Shown here piece after piece: positions 1-8,305 of a stretch of 53,890 nt of DNA. Source of the DNA: CAZTDU01 sp050248795 (GTDB lineage Bacteria > Pseudomonadota > Gammaproteobacteria > Burkholderiales > SG8-39); NCBI GenBank assembly GCA_050248795.1, contig JBFWRS010000026.1:1-53890 (forward strand), written 5' to 3'. Positions within the stretch are counted from its first letter, which is position 1. Each line of letters opens with the position of its first letter. The notes below the pieces were generated by a model. The model searched no databases. It had not been told where the DNA came from and saw nothing but the letters and a program-made list of their open reading frames with translations. The position numbers and the translations under genes were made by a program.

Positions 1-281
1 AAGTAGTCGGCGATCCGGTGCACGCTCTCGGGAGCGCCGGCTTCGAGCACGCCAAGCAGTGCCGCGGCGTTGTAGGCGTTGATCCAGAATGCGAGCGGCG
101 CCGGCATTGCCAGGGTGCGTGGGTCCAGCGGGTCGAGCGCCGCCGATGCTTCGCGCAGCGCTGCATGCTCTGCAGAGCGCGCAAGCCCCGCGTAATCGCA
201 GTTCCGTCCATCCGCGGAGTACCAGCGCGCAAGCACGGCGTCGAGTGCGTCAGCCAGCCGCCCGGCGACCCGTCGTTCCAT
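1..281 (-). CDS. DUF547 domain protein, truncated at the window edge
   Basis: This is the N-terminal part of a minus-strand gene that runs off the left end, so only about 93 codons are present. The frame is open throughout and encodes the DUF547 signature FWINAYNAAALLGVLE followed by a conserved hydrophobic stretch. The ATG at 281 lies 17 bases below the DoxX stop, so it is probably the last visible gene of the bufferin-like operon. The Shine-Dalgarno sequence is weak, which fits translational coupling. DUF547 proteins have no settled function. No signal peptide is apparent from this ATG, so a slightly longer start inside the DoxX gene cannot be excluded. Confidence 0.75.
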   Translation of the reverse strand, partial: MERRVAGRLADALDAVLARWYSADGRNCDYAGLARSAEHAALREASAALDPLDPRTLAMPAPLAFWINAYNAAALLGVLEAGAPESVHRIADY

Positions 282-298
282 GCCGTGGTCCGCGCGTG

Positions 299-772
299 TC
301 AGCGCAGGCCGAGCCAGCGGTCCAGCGAAACCGGGCCGCCGCCGCGCCCCACGAGGTATAGCAGCGCCACCGCCCAGGTGAGGTGTGTCGGCCAGGCGTC
401 CGGATAGACGAACACCTGGATGACGGCGGTCATGCCGAGGAGCCCGAGCGCCGAAAGCCGGGTCAGCAATCCGGCGAACAGAAGTACCGGCAGCAGGTGT
501 TCCGCATAGGTGGCCATGTGCGCCGCGAACTCCGGCGGCAGCAGCGGCACCTTGTATTCCTCGCGGAACAACGAATACGCGCTCTCGTTGACGGTAAGGA
601 AACCATCGACCTTCGTGCGGCCGGAATAGAAGAAGATCGCGCCTGCGCCAAAGCGCGCGGCCAGCGCAATAAGCGCATGGCCGGCTGCCGCGCCCAGCAG
701 GTCGGCGAGCCGGTTGTGCATTCCCCGCAGGCCGCCGGCCGCAGGTGCGGACGTGTCATTTGCATTCGTCAT
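299..772 (-). CDS. DoxX family membrane protein
   Basis: A 157-residue integral membrane protein of the DoxX family. Several hydrophobic segments are visible (ALIALAARFGAGAIFFYSG; LLPVLLFAGLLTRLSALG; LTWAVALLYLVG), with the family's FYSGRTK-like motif after the first helix. The ATG at 772 follows GGAGGA and overlaps the stop of the DUF2063 gene in an ATGA arrangement, so the two are translationally coupled. A DoxX protein is a usual companion of DUF2282/DUF692/DUF2063 clusters. Its role there is not settled; a part in electron transfer or membrane assembly of the peptide-maturation complex is inference. Confidence 0.88.
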   Translation of the reverse strand: MTNANDTSAPAAGGLRGMHNRLADLLGAAAGHALIALAARFGAGAIFFYSGRTKVDGFLTVNESAYSLFREEYKVPLLPPEFAAHMATYAEHLLPVLLFAGLLTRLSALGLLGMTAVIQVFVYPDAWPTHLTWAVALLYLVGRGGGPVSLDRWLGLR

Positions 773-1551
773 GCGAGTTCCTCCGTGGTTGTTCCGCCGG
801 CGAATGCGCCGGCTTCGAGCAGGCGTGCCATCAACGCGCCGAGGTCCGTTCCGGCGTCGACGCCGAGGGCGGCTTGCGCCGCATCGGCCAGCGATTCGCC
901 CGCGGCACACGCATCCAGGAATGCGCAACCCGGCTCGCCAATCTGATGCGAGATCACCGCATCCAGCGGCCGCGCGAACAGGACTCCCTCGCCGCGCCAG
1001 TCGATCTCGGGGGCGGCCTCGGGCCCCGGGTCGCCGCGATTCAAGGACCAGATCGAGTACGCCGGCGCATCCGAGAACCACGCCCAGCGCGTCGCCGGAT
1101 GCGGCCGCAGGCGCAGCACGCCCAGCGCCTGCGGTTGCAGTTGCGCGAGCGCGGCCTGAGCCAGCGGCAGCGCGTCAGGCGCGCAGTGGCATTCGGTCCA
1201 CAGCAGATCCAGCCTCGCCACCGCAGGGAGATACGCACGTTCATCGGTCTGCAAATGGCGCTCGAGGAAGCCGGGGAACCCGCTGCCGTACGCGCTCATC
1301 ATGGGCACGGCCGGGGGCTCGCTGCGCGCGTACGCCGCGGCCGCCGAGCGGAACCACTCGTCACCCACCAATCGCGCCACCGCCGGGAAGTTCGCCTGCA
1401 GCGCGTCGATGCACGCCTTGATGACCGTGTTCCGGTAGACCGCGAACGCCGGCTGCGCCACAAGCGCGCCGACGGCACCGTCTGCGGCCGCCTCCGGGTC
1501 CAGCAAGGCGCGCACGAATTCGTCCTGGAAACTCGCCAGCGCGCCCATCAT
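769..1551 (-). CDS. hvfC: DUF2063 family partner of the MNIO enzyme (HvfC/BufC-like)
   Basis: A 260-residue protein of the DUF2063 family. The N-terminal helical domain carries FQDEFVRALL, a YRNTV segment, FPAVARLVGDEWF and a YLPAVARLDLLW-like stretch typical of the family; the C-terminal part matches the second domain. In characterised clusters the DUF2063 protein binds the DUF692 iron oxygenase and presents the precursor peptide to it. The ATG at 1551 overlaps the stop of the DUF692 gene (ATGA), and its own stop overlaps the DoxX start in the same way. The longer upstream open frame lies inside the DUF692 gene and is ignored. Confidence 0.9.
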   Translation of the reverse strand: MMGALASFQDEFVRALLDPEAAADGAVGALVAQPAFAVYRNTVIKACIDALQANFPAVARLVGDEWFRSAAAAYARSEPPAVPMMSAYGSGFPGFLERHLQTDERAYLPAVARLDLLWTECHCAPDALPLAQAALAQLQPQALGVLRLRPHPATRWAWFSDAPAYSIWSLNRGDPGPEAAPEIDWRGEGVLFARPLDAVISHQIGEPGCAFLDACAAGESLADAAQAALGVDAGTDLGALMARLLEAGAFAGGTTTEELA

Positions 1552-2387
1552 GCGGCCTCGGCGTGCCGCGTGCACAGCACGGCATGCGCAAGCTCGCGCT
1601 CCGCCATCAGGTCGGCGAACGCGGGAACATTGCCATCCCGCTCGATCAGGGTCGGACGCGGGCCGATGCGCGCCACCAGGCGCTCGTAGAGCGCCCAGAC
1701 CGCTGGCGCCACCGCGGCATCGTGAGAATCCACCAGCAGGTCCTCGCCCAGTGCGGGGTCCTCGCTGTGCCCGGCCAGGTGGATTTCCGCCACCAGCTCG
1801 GCGGGAAAAGCGTCGATGTAGGCCCGCGCCGACGCCCGCAGATTGCGGGCACTGACGTAAACGTTGTTGACGTCCAGCAGCAGCGCACATCCGGTGCGAC
1901 GCGCAAGCTCGGACAGGAAGTCGATCTCGTCCCACTCATGCGCATCGATGCGCAGGTAATGCGAAGGATTCTCCACCGCGACCCTGCAGCCGATCGCATC
2001 CTGGAGTTGCTCGACATTCGCAGCCACGCGCGCCAGGGATTGCGAGGTGCGCGGAAACGGCAGCAGGTCCGGGTAATAGGCGCCGCGCCATGCCGACCAG
2101 GCGAGGTGCTCCGACACGAGTGCCGGCTCGACGCGCCGCACCAGGGCGGCGACGCGGCGCAGGTGCGCCGCGTCCAGGCCGGCATCGGCGGCGAGCGACA
2201 GGCCGACGCCGTGAACTGACACCGGATGCCGCGTCCTGATCGCATCCAGCCAGCGCAGGCGGGCCCCGCCCTCGACCATGTAGTTCTCGGCATGCACCTC
2301 GAACCACAGGCCGCGGGCGTTCGCCGCCAGCGCATCGGCGAAATGCTCCGGCTTCAGGCCGACACCCGCCGACAGCGCCGCAGCCAT
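1548..2387 (-). CDS. hvfB: DUF692 multinuclear non-haem iron oxygenase (HvfB/BufB-like)
   Basis: A 279-residue TIM-barrel enzyme of the DUF692/MNIO family, related to MbnB and HvfB. Likely metal ligands stand in the expected order: H15, E34-N35, H59, E93-H94, E139-N140, D172 with N174-N175, H203/H207, D220-H222 and E249/D251. Family members oxidise cysteines of a small precursor to oxazolone/thioamide or thiooxazole groups. The start at 2387 is chosen because MAAALSAGVGLKPEHF is the conserved N-terminus; the residues further upstream in the same open frame are read through the precursor gene. It lies 13 bases below the DUF2282 gene, its probable substrate. Confidence 0.93.
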   Translation of the reverse strand: MAAALSAGVGLKPEHFADALAANARGLWFEVHAENYMVEGGARLRWLDAIRTRHPVSVHGVGLSLAADAGLDAAHLRRVAALVRRVEPALVSEHLAWSAWRGAYYPDLLPFPRTSQSLARVAANVEQLQDAIGCRVAVENPSHYLRIDAHEWDEIDFLSELARRTGCALLLDVNNVYVSARNLRASARAYIDAFPAELVAEIHLAGHSEDPALGEDLLVDSHDAAVAPAVWALYERLVARIGPRPTLIERDGNVPAFADLMAERELAHAVLCTRHAEAA

Positions 2388-2400
2388 CGCCCGGAACCGC

Positions 2401-2685
2401 TCAGCTCTTGATCGGCTTGAGGGAGCCCTGTCCCTTGGGCGTCTTGATACTGGTACAGGTTCCCTTGGGCACGTTCTTCCAGGCATTGCCCTGGTAGTCG
2501 ACCTTCGAGGTGCCGGCGCAGGTGGTCCCGGGTCCGGCGCCGCAGTCGTTCTTGCCGGCGAGGGAAACGCCGTAGCACTTCTCCATCGCGGACTTGCCGT
2601 CCGCCTTCTTGTCCTGCGCCGATAGCGGGCCGGCCGCGAGGATGCCGGCGGCGAGCGCGGCGAGGGCAACATTGCGGTTCATCAT
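2401..2685 (-). CDS. hvfA: DUF2282 bufferin-type precursor peptide (HvfA/BufA-like)
   Basis: A 94-residue secreted peptide with an N-terminal signal sequence (hydrophobic residues 6-19, likely cleavage after LSA at 23). The mature part has four cysteines at 37, 48, 56 and 77, in contexts EKCYGV, NDCGAG, TTCAG and GTCTS, as in the DUF2282 family. In studied clusters such precursors are cysteine-modified by the MNIO enzyme and exported as copper-binding peptides (bufferins). The ATG at 2685 follows AAGGAG with a 7-base spacer; the second ATG, one codon on, is less well placed. It is the first gene of the operon. Metal specificity here is inference. Confidence 0.92.
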   Translation of the reverse strand: MMNRNVALAALAAGILAAGPLSAQDKKADGKSAMEKCYGVSLAGKNDCGAGPGTTCAGTSKVDYQGNAWKNVPKGTCTSIKTPKGQGSLKPIKS

Positions 2686-2903
2686 GTAAGCACTCCTTGA
2701 GAATGGTCGAGGGGTCGCACCAGCGCCGCGGTTTGCGTACGCACGGATCGCGACTGCAGACTTGGTCGACCAGACCACGGGAACCTTATGCGGGTCGTGT
2801 GCCGCAATGCAGCGTAAGGTCCGGGCGCGCGGTCCTACTCACCGGGCGAAGACAACTAGCTCAAGTTCGACGACGCCCAGGTGTCAGTGATGCGCCGCCG
2901 GAT

Positions 2904-5212
2904 TCAGTCCTCCCCGCCCGATCGCCGCCGCGCGTCCAGCGGCGACTCCGCGGCGGCGTAGGCGGCAAGGCCCGCCGCGCGATCCAGCGGAACGACGCGC
3001 TTTACAGTCGTGCCGCCGGCCGGCTGCAGCGTGGGCGGAAAGTACGCCAGCTTCTGCTGCGCCGCCAGTTTCTGCGCGCGCCCGCGGTCGAGGTAGCGCT
3101 CGTTGGCGCCGGCGGGCTTCACCGCGCGGCCGTCGATGATCTCGAGGTCGAACCACCAGCGCTTGACGGGGTTGCGCTCGCCGCCGCCCGCCTGGTCGTC
3201 GTAGTCGATCAGCGCGCGGCGCGCCTCGGGCACCGCGATCGACAACTGCAGCAGCCTTGCGGATTCGACCAGGTCCTCGCGGTTGTAGGGGCAGGTCTTC
3301 ATGCAGCGCCCGCAGGCCGAGCCCTTGGCGTTGCTGAGCCGGTAGCGCCCGCACTTGTCGACGTCGGGCTTCCAGATTTCGTAGCCGTTGAACATCACCT
3401 TCGGCCCGAAGGGAATCGCATTGCACGGGCATTCGCGCGCGCACTTGTTGCACATCTCGCAGGTTTCCTGCAGGCCGAAGTCGACCGGGCGATCCGCCTC
3501 CAGCGGCAGGTCGGTGGTGAAAACCACCGATTTCGAGCGCGGACCGAGGAACGGGTTCAGCACCAGTTCGCCGATGCGCGACAGCTCGCCCAGCCCGGCC
3601 ATCAGCACCGCGGGAATGTGCAGCAGCTCCGAATGCGCATTCGAATGCACGCGCGAGGAGTAGCCCAGGCGCCGCAGGTGCGCGGCCATGACGCCGGCGA
3701 GCAGCGCGCCGCGCATGTAGGCCCGCATCGACTGCGCGCCCGAAATCCAGTCGTCGCCCGATGCGCCCTCCATGGTTTCGAAGCCCTGGTCGAGCAGCAT
3801 CACCACCGCCCATGGGTGGTACGCAGCTATCGGCTCGCCTTTCTCCTCGTCGTGCGAGTAGTACATCCACGGTTCCGCGCGGCAGATGCCGACCAGGTCG
3901 GCGCCGAGGAAGTAGCCCAGCGCCTTCACCGCCTCGCTGTTGCGCCTGGCGTCCCGCAGCTCGCCACCCGCCAGCGGTTCGCGCGTGCCCTGCAGCGGCA
4001 CCATGCCGCGGATCAACGGCGTCATCGCGAAAGCAAGCGGGTGCTTGATGGCGAAGCGGCGGCGCTCGACGGCGAACTTCTCGCCCAGGTCGCCGGCGAG
4101 CGCGCGCGTGAACAGGTCGGCGCGCTTGGGCATGCGCACGATTTCGTCGCGCAGCACCAGCGTCGTCGGTTCATCGACGCGCCGGATCGTCTCCATCGGG
4201 TAGCGACCCAGGTGCAGCGCCCGCAGTTCCTCTTCCGCTTCGGTCCAGCCCGGGCGCGTGCCCATGCGGCCCATGTAGGCGGCCTCGTCCGGCCACGAAA
4301 GCGACGCCTGCGCCGCGATCGGCAGGTCCGGCGCCATCTCATAGTCCGTGGTAACCACCCCGATGCGAAAACCCCGGCGGATGTACGGCGCGTGCAGCAC
4401 GCCGTCCACCGCCTTCGCAATGCCGGCGCGCTGCGCCAGGCGCGCGACGTCGATCGCCGCGTCGCCTTCGACGTGGCCGCGCGCGGACCAGCCGAGCGCA
4501 CGCAGGTAGCCGGCGAGCACCACGGCAAGCTCGGCGCAACGCAGGTCGGTGCGCGCCGCGTTGGCGCCGCGCAGCCAGGATTCGCCCGCGTCCCCCGGCG
4601 CGGGTTCGCGGCCGAATTCGACCAGGAACACGAAGGCATGCGTGTGTGCCGCCGGCGCGGCGCCGGACCAGTCGCCCGGCGCGATGCGGCAGACGCCCGC
4701 AAGCGTAGCGTCGAGGAAGTACGCCGAGGCCTTGAGGTTGCGCGCGCGCAGCAGCGGGTCCTGCGGCACCGGTGCGCGCGCCGGCGCCGGTTCGCCATCG
4801 AGGAACGCGGCGCACAGCTCGCGGTACTCGGGCATCGCCGCGGCAACCGAGTCCGCGCCCGCCGCAGCCGCATCCGACGGCATGCGCGCCGGCAGTTCGG
4901 GCGCACCNNNNNNNNNNNNNNNNNNNNNNNNNNNNNNNNNNNNNNNNNNNNNNNNNNNNNNNNNNNNNNNNNNNNNNNNNNNNNNNNNNNNNNNNNNNNN
5001 NNNNNNNCCGGCGCCGGTTCGCCATCGAGGAACGCGGCGCACAGCTCGCGGTACTCGGGCATCGCCGCGGCAACCGAGTCCGCGCCCGCCGCAGCCGCAT
5101 CCGACGGCATGCGCGCCGGCAGTTCGGGCGCACCTGCATCGCGCTCGAGCAACTCGGCAGGCAGGACGCCCATGTCGTAGGGCCGATCGCGATTCGAAAA
5201 CAGGCGGCTCAT
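2904..5212 (-). CDS. Reductive-dehalogenase-like corrinoid/4Fe-4S protein, interrupted by an assembly gap
   Basis: A cytoplasmic protein of the reductive dehalogenase superfamily. Read literally it is frameshifted by a 100-N gap flanked by an exact 127-bp duplication. Removing the gap plus one copy (227 bases) joins the start at 5212 in frame to the stop at 2904 as a 693-residue protein. Near the C-terminus are two iron-sulfur motifs, CxxCxxCxxxCPC from about residue 509 and a second set ending ACGRCMKTCPYN at about 560-570. Upstream are two similar corrinoid-domain-like halves (LKASAYFLDATLAGVCRI and VKALGYFLGADLVGICRA). There is no Tat signal and no adjacent membrane anchor, so it is unlikely to be a respiratory enzyme. 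Substrate unknown. Confidence 0.8.
4781..4907. repeat. 127-bp direct repeat, left copy (assembly overlap)
   Basis: Identical over all 127 bases to 5008-5134 and ends exactly at the N run. A length of 127 equals a common maximum k-mer size of de Bruijn assemblers, as expected when two contigs ending in the same k-mer are scaffolded without merging. Confidence 0.95.
4908..5007. other. Scaffold gap of 100 N
   Basis: Exactly 100 undetermined bases, a conventional placeholder length. The flanks are identical (see the repeat entries), so the gap is most likely of negative length and no sequence is missing. Confidence 0.97.
5008..5134. repeat. 127-bp direct repeat, right copy (assembly overlap)
   Basis: Begins at the first base after the N run and matches 4781-4907 base for base. 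Collapsing the two copies and the gap restores one reading frame for the dehalogenase-like gene, which is independent support for an artefact. Confidence 0.95.
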
Positions 5213-5285
5213 GGCTGGCTCCCGGAGTGTGAACCGATTCTATGCCGCACGCAGCACGCAGCGCGCGTGTGATAGGGTGAAAACG

Positions 5286-6014
5286 ATGATCGCGATCAGG
5301 AACCTGAGCAAGTCCTACGGCAAGGTTCGCGTGCTCGAGGACTGCTCGACCGGCGTCGCGCGCGGTGAAGTGGTCGTCATCTGCGGCCCTTCGGGCAGCG
5401 GCAAGTCGACGCTGCTGAAGTGCGTGAACGCGCTCGAGCCCTTCGACGCGGGCGAGATCCTCGTCGATGGCGTCGCGGTGGCGGGCATCGGCACCGACCT
5501 GCCTCGGCTGCGCGCGCGCATCGGCATGGTGTTCCAGAACTTCGAGCTGTTCCCGCACATGAGCGTGACCGCGAACCTCACGCTGGCGCAGCAGCGGGTG
5601 CTCGGGCGCACGCCGGATGCGGCGCGCGCAAAGGCGCTGGCGCTGCTGGAGCGCGTCGGGCTTGCCGCGCACGCCGACAAGTACCCGGCCGCGCTGTCCG
5701 GAGGCCAGCAGCAGCGCGTGGCGATCGCGCGCGCGCTGTGCATGGACCCGGTGGCGATGCTGTTCGACGAGCCGACCTCCGCGCTCGATCCGGAAACCAT
5801 CCACGAGGTGCTCGACGTGATGGTGGCGCTCGCCGCCGAGGGCATGACCATGATGGTGGTGACGCACGAGATGGGATTCGCGCGCAAGGTCGCGCACCGC
5901 GTGGTATTCATGGACGCCGGCAGGATCGTCGAGGACGCCGCGAAGGACGACTTCTTCGCTTCGCCGCGTTCGCCGCGCGCGCAGCTTTTCCTCTCCAGGG
6001 TGCTGCAGCATTGA
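5286..6014 (+). CDS. Polar amino acid ABC transporter ATP-binding protein (GlnQ-like)
   Basis: A 242-residue ABC ATPase. Walker A GPSGSGKST is at about residue 36, the Q-loop is in MVFQNFELFPHM, the signature is LSGGQQQR, Walker B with the catalytic glutamate is MLFDEPTSALDPE, and the H-switch is VTHEMGFA. ELFPH and THEMGFA are typical of the glutamine/polar amino acid subfamily. The ATG at 5286 gives the conserved MIAIRNLSKSYG start; the upstream extension is rejected. No permease or binding-protein gene adjoins it, so its partners must be encoded elsewhere. It is divergent from the dehalogenase-like gene across 73 bases. Confidence 0.93.
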   Translation: MIAIRNLSKSYGKVRVLEDCSTGVARGEVVVICGPSGSGKSTLLKCVNALEPFDAGEILVDGVAVAGIGTDLPRLRARIGMVFQNFELFPHMSVTANLTLAQQRVLGRTPDAARAKALALLERVGLAAHADKYPAALSGGQQQRVAIARALCMDPVAMLFDEPTSALDPETIHEVLDVMVALAAEGMTMMVVTHEMGFARKVAHRVVFMDAGRIVEDAAKDDFFASPRSPRAQLFLSRVLQH

Positions 6015-6045
6015 CGTTCACGACACCGACTCAGGGGGTACCGGC

Positions 6046-6924
6046 ATGACCACTGTTGCATTCATCGGACTGGGCGCGATGGGCTCGCGCATGGCGCAGA
6101 ACCTCATTGCCGCGGGCTTCAGGCTGCGCGTGTGGAACCGCGACCGCGCGAAGACGCAGGACGCAGCCGCGAAGGGCGCCGAGGTCTGCGATTCTCCGGC
6201 CGCCGCCGCCAAGGGCGCTTCCTTCGTGGTTTCCATCGTCGCCGACGACCAGGCCACGCGCGACGTCATGCTCGGCGCCTCCGGCGTGCTCTCCGGTGCC
6301 GCCGCAGGCACCACCATCATCGACTCCAGCACCATCACACCGGCGATGGCGCGCGAAGTCGCGGCAGCGGCAGCGGCAAAGCGCTGCAGCTACCTCGACT
6401 CACCGGTTTCGGGATCTCTCGCGCAGGCTGCGGGCAGGGAACTGGTGTTCATGGTCGGCGGCGCGCAGGAGGCGTTCGACCAGGCGCAGCCGGTTTACGC
6501 GGCGATGGGCAGACGGGCGCTGCGCCTGGGCGACGCGGGCACCGGCGCGACGATCAAGCTGATCAACAACATGCTGTCGGGCAGCTTCCAGGCGCTGCTT
6601 GCCGAAGCGGTGATGGTGGCCGAGGCGGCGAACCTGGATCGCGATGCGGCGATCGCGGTCCTCGGCGAGGGCGCCACCAGCTGCCGGATTCTGAAATCGA
6701 AGCTGCCGATGATGTTCAAGCGCCAGTTCACGCCGCAGTTCCAGCTCGAACTGATGGAGAAGGACCTGCGCTACTTCCAGCTGCTCGCGCAGGAGCTCGA
6801 TCGGCCGACGCCGATGTCCGCGCTGGCGCGCAGCCAGTTCCAGGCCGGCCGACGCGCGAACCTGGGCAAGCTGGACGCCTGCGCCGTGCTGCTGCAGGCG
6901 GCGGGAGAGCGCCCCGGGTCCTAG
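6046..6924 (+). CDS. NAD(P)-dependent beta-hydroxyacid dehydrogenase (3-hydroxyisobutyrate dehydrogenase family)
   Basis: A 292-residue protein of full family length. The N-terminal Rossmann motif is GLGAMGSRMAQNL (residues 8-20). The substrate-binding DSPVSGS lies at 118-124, and the catalytic lysine K171 with N175 sits in GATIKLINNML. The family oxidises 3-hydroxyisobutyrate, tartronate semialdehyde, 4-hydroxybutyrate or related acids; the sequence alone does not choose among these. It lies 31 bases after the ABC ATPase on the same strand and may be co-transcribed. Its last four bases overlap the converging anti-sigma gene. Confidence 0.92.
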   Translation: MTTVAFIGLGAMGSRMAQNLIAAGFRLRVWNRDRAKTQDAAAKGAEVCDSPAAAAKGASFVVSIVADDQATRDVMLGASGVLSGAAAGTTIIDSSTITPAMAREVAAAAAAKRCSYLDSPVSGSLAQAAGRELVFMVGGAQEAFDQAQPVYAAMGRRALRLGDAGTGATIKLINNMLSGSFQALLAEAVMVAEAANLDRDAAIAVLGEGATSCRILKSKLPMMFKRQFTPQFQLELMEKDLRYFQLLAQELDRPTPMSALARSQFQAGRRANLGKLDACAVLLQAAGERPGS

Positions 6925-7733
6925 CGGGGCGCTTGCACCTTCTCCAGCATCGCGTCCGGAATGCGGTACTGCGGGTGGCGCCGGCGGAAGTCCGCCAGCA
7001 GCTTGTCCGCCTCGTCGTGCTTGCCTTCGACCCGCAGCGCGGCGATGCGCTCGAGCATGCGCTCGGGCGTCTCCGCGTCCGCGGCACTCTCCTCTGCCTG
7101 TTCGGCACGCTTCGCCATCGCCTCGGCGCGGTCGCGCATCTCCGCGGGCGCAGGCCGCGCCATGGCGCGTGCGGCGGAAGTTGCCGCAGCCGGCGGTGCG
7201 GGCGCGGCGAGTTCCCCGGCGGCTTGACCAGGGGCAGCCGCACCGGCACCGGCGGTGGCCGCCGCAGGGGCGGCGGCGCGCGGCGGTTCGGGGACGAAGC
7301 GTGGCGCGCGGCGCGCCTCCAGCGGCGGCGCCAATGACTCCGGCTTTGCCGCGGGCACCACTTCGCGTGCCGGCGCGGGCACAGTTTCTGCCCGCGGCCT
7401 GGCCGCGGGGACGGCTGCCGGCGCGGCTGCGGGCGGCGACGCCACCGGAGGCTGCGCGATCGGCACTTGCGCGTCCGGCGATCGAGAAACCGGCCGCTCG
7501 AGGTCCGGGTGTTCGTCGCGCACGTTCAGCGTCACCAGCACGGACAGCATCACCGCCGCAGCCAGCGAAACTGGCAGCGCCCAACGGCGCACAGAAGCCT
7601 TGCCGGGCCCGGCGTGCACCGCCCGGCGCGACGCAGCAAGAATGGCGTCATCGACGCCCGCCGGCGGCTCGGCGCGCGATAGTTCGCGATAGCGGGCCGA
7701 GACGCGATCGTCCTTGTCGTCGTCAGTCGTCAC
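6921..7733 (-). CDS. Membrane-anchored anti-sigma-like protein
   Basis: A 270-residue protein with one transmembrane helix (about residues 51-69) after a short cytoplasmic N-terminus. A long Ala/Pro-rich linker (about 80-220) and a charged helical C-terminus ending PQYRIPDAMLEKVQ follow. The GTG start at 7733 overlaps the sigma-factor gene by 11 bases, the usual sigma/anti-sigma arrangement. No zinc-binding HxxxCxxC anti-sigma motif is visible, so the assignment rests on position and topology. The C-terminal part should be periplasmic and might act as a sensor; that is inference. Confidence 0.75.
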   Translation of the reverse strand: MTTDDDKDDRVSARYRELSRAEPPAGVDDAILAASRRAVHAGPGKASVRRWALPVSLAAAVMLSVLVTLNVRDEHPDLERPVSRSPDAQVPIAQPPVASPPAAAPAAVPAARPRAETVPAPAREVVPAAKPESLAPPLEARRAPRFVPEPPRAAAPAAATAGAGAAAPGQAAGELAAPAPPAAATSAARAMARPAPAEMRDRAEAMAKRAEQAEESAADAETPERMLERIAALRVEGKHDEADKLLADFRRRHPQYRIPDAMLEKVQAPR

Positions 7734-8280
7734 GCAGGGCCTCGCGCAGTTTCTGCAGCGCATAGCGCAGGCGGCTCTTCACCGCTTCGGCATTGACGCC
7801 GGTCGCCTCGGCTATCTCCGGCACGCTCAGGCCGGCCTCCTCGTGCAGCAGGAACACCTCGCGCTGCGCATGCGGCAACGCGGCGATCGCCGCCGCGAGG
7901 CGGCGCAGGTCTGCGCGCGTCTCGGCGAGCGCCTCGGGCTGCTCGCCGGCGCGCAGGGGTATCGCCTCGGCCGCGGCTTGCACGTCGTCGATGCCGTCCG
8001 CCGCGCGCAGGGAATGCCTGCGAAAGTGATCCATCATGCGATTGTGCGCGATGGTGTACAGCCAGGTGGTGAACTTCGCGCTCGGCGCGTACCTGGCGCG
8101 CGACTCGATGACGCGCATCCACACGTCCTGGAACAGCTCGTCCGTCTCGCCGCCGTCCTTGACCGTGCGCAGCATGAAGCGGTACAGGCGGCCCTTGTGC
8201 CGCGTGTACAGGGTCTGGAAGGCGCCGGCGTCGCCGCCCTGATAGGCGAGCATGAGTTCCTCGTCCGGGGCCTCTGCCAT
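7723..8280 (-). CDS. ECF RNA polymerase sigma factor (RpoE/SigK-like)
   Basis: A 185-residue ECF sigma factor. Region 2 spans roughly residues 15-90, with DELFQDVWMRVIE and the core-binding/-10 segment TWLYTIAHNRMMDHFRR. Region 4 spans about 125-180, with LPHAQREVFLLHEEAGLSVPEIAEATGV-type helix-turn-helix features. An acidic linker joins them. The start at 8280 gives the normal length. It is followed by the overlapping anti-sigma-like gene and preceded at 25 bases by a secreted protein gene on the same strand, so the three probably form an operon. Signal and regulon are unknown. Confidence 0.93.
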   Translation of the reverse strand: MAEAPDEELMLAYQGGDAGAFQTLYTRHKGRLYRFMLRTVKDGGETDELFQDVWMRVIESRARYAPSAKFTTWLYTIAHNRMMDHFRRHSLRAADGIDDVQAAAEAIPLRAGEQPEALAETRADLRRLAAAIAALPHAQREVFLLHEEAGLSVPEIAEATGVNAEAVKSRLRYALQKLREALRDD

Positions 8281-8305
8281 GCCCCGGAGTGTAGCGAGAG
8301 TAGCT

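Noticed and set aside
299..1081. 260-residue reading of the DoxX frame with a long basic N-terminus
   Set aside because: The first 100 or so residues lie inside the DUF2063 gene and are Arg/Ala-rich. The ATG at 772 has a GGAGGA site and a normal family length.
2763..2772. TGGTCGACCA palindrome upstream of the bufferin precursor gene as an operator
   Set aside because: A 10-base palindrome is expected by chance in GC-rich DNA and has no conserved partner nearby.
2697..5180. Long plus-strand open frame of 827 codons opposite the dehalogenase-like gene
   Set aside because: It is Arg/His/Ala-rich, contains the N run and has no recognisable domain. GC-rich genes commonly leave an open antisense frame.
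2904..6011. A 1035-residue minus-strand open frame running through the ABC transporter ATPase gene
   Set aside because: It is an artefact of the gap duplication and of the GC-rich antisense frame. The upstream 270 residues are the reverse of the ATPase gene.
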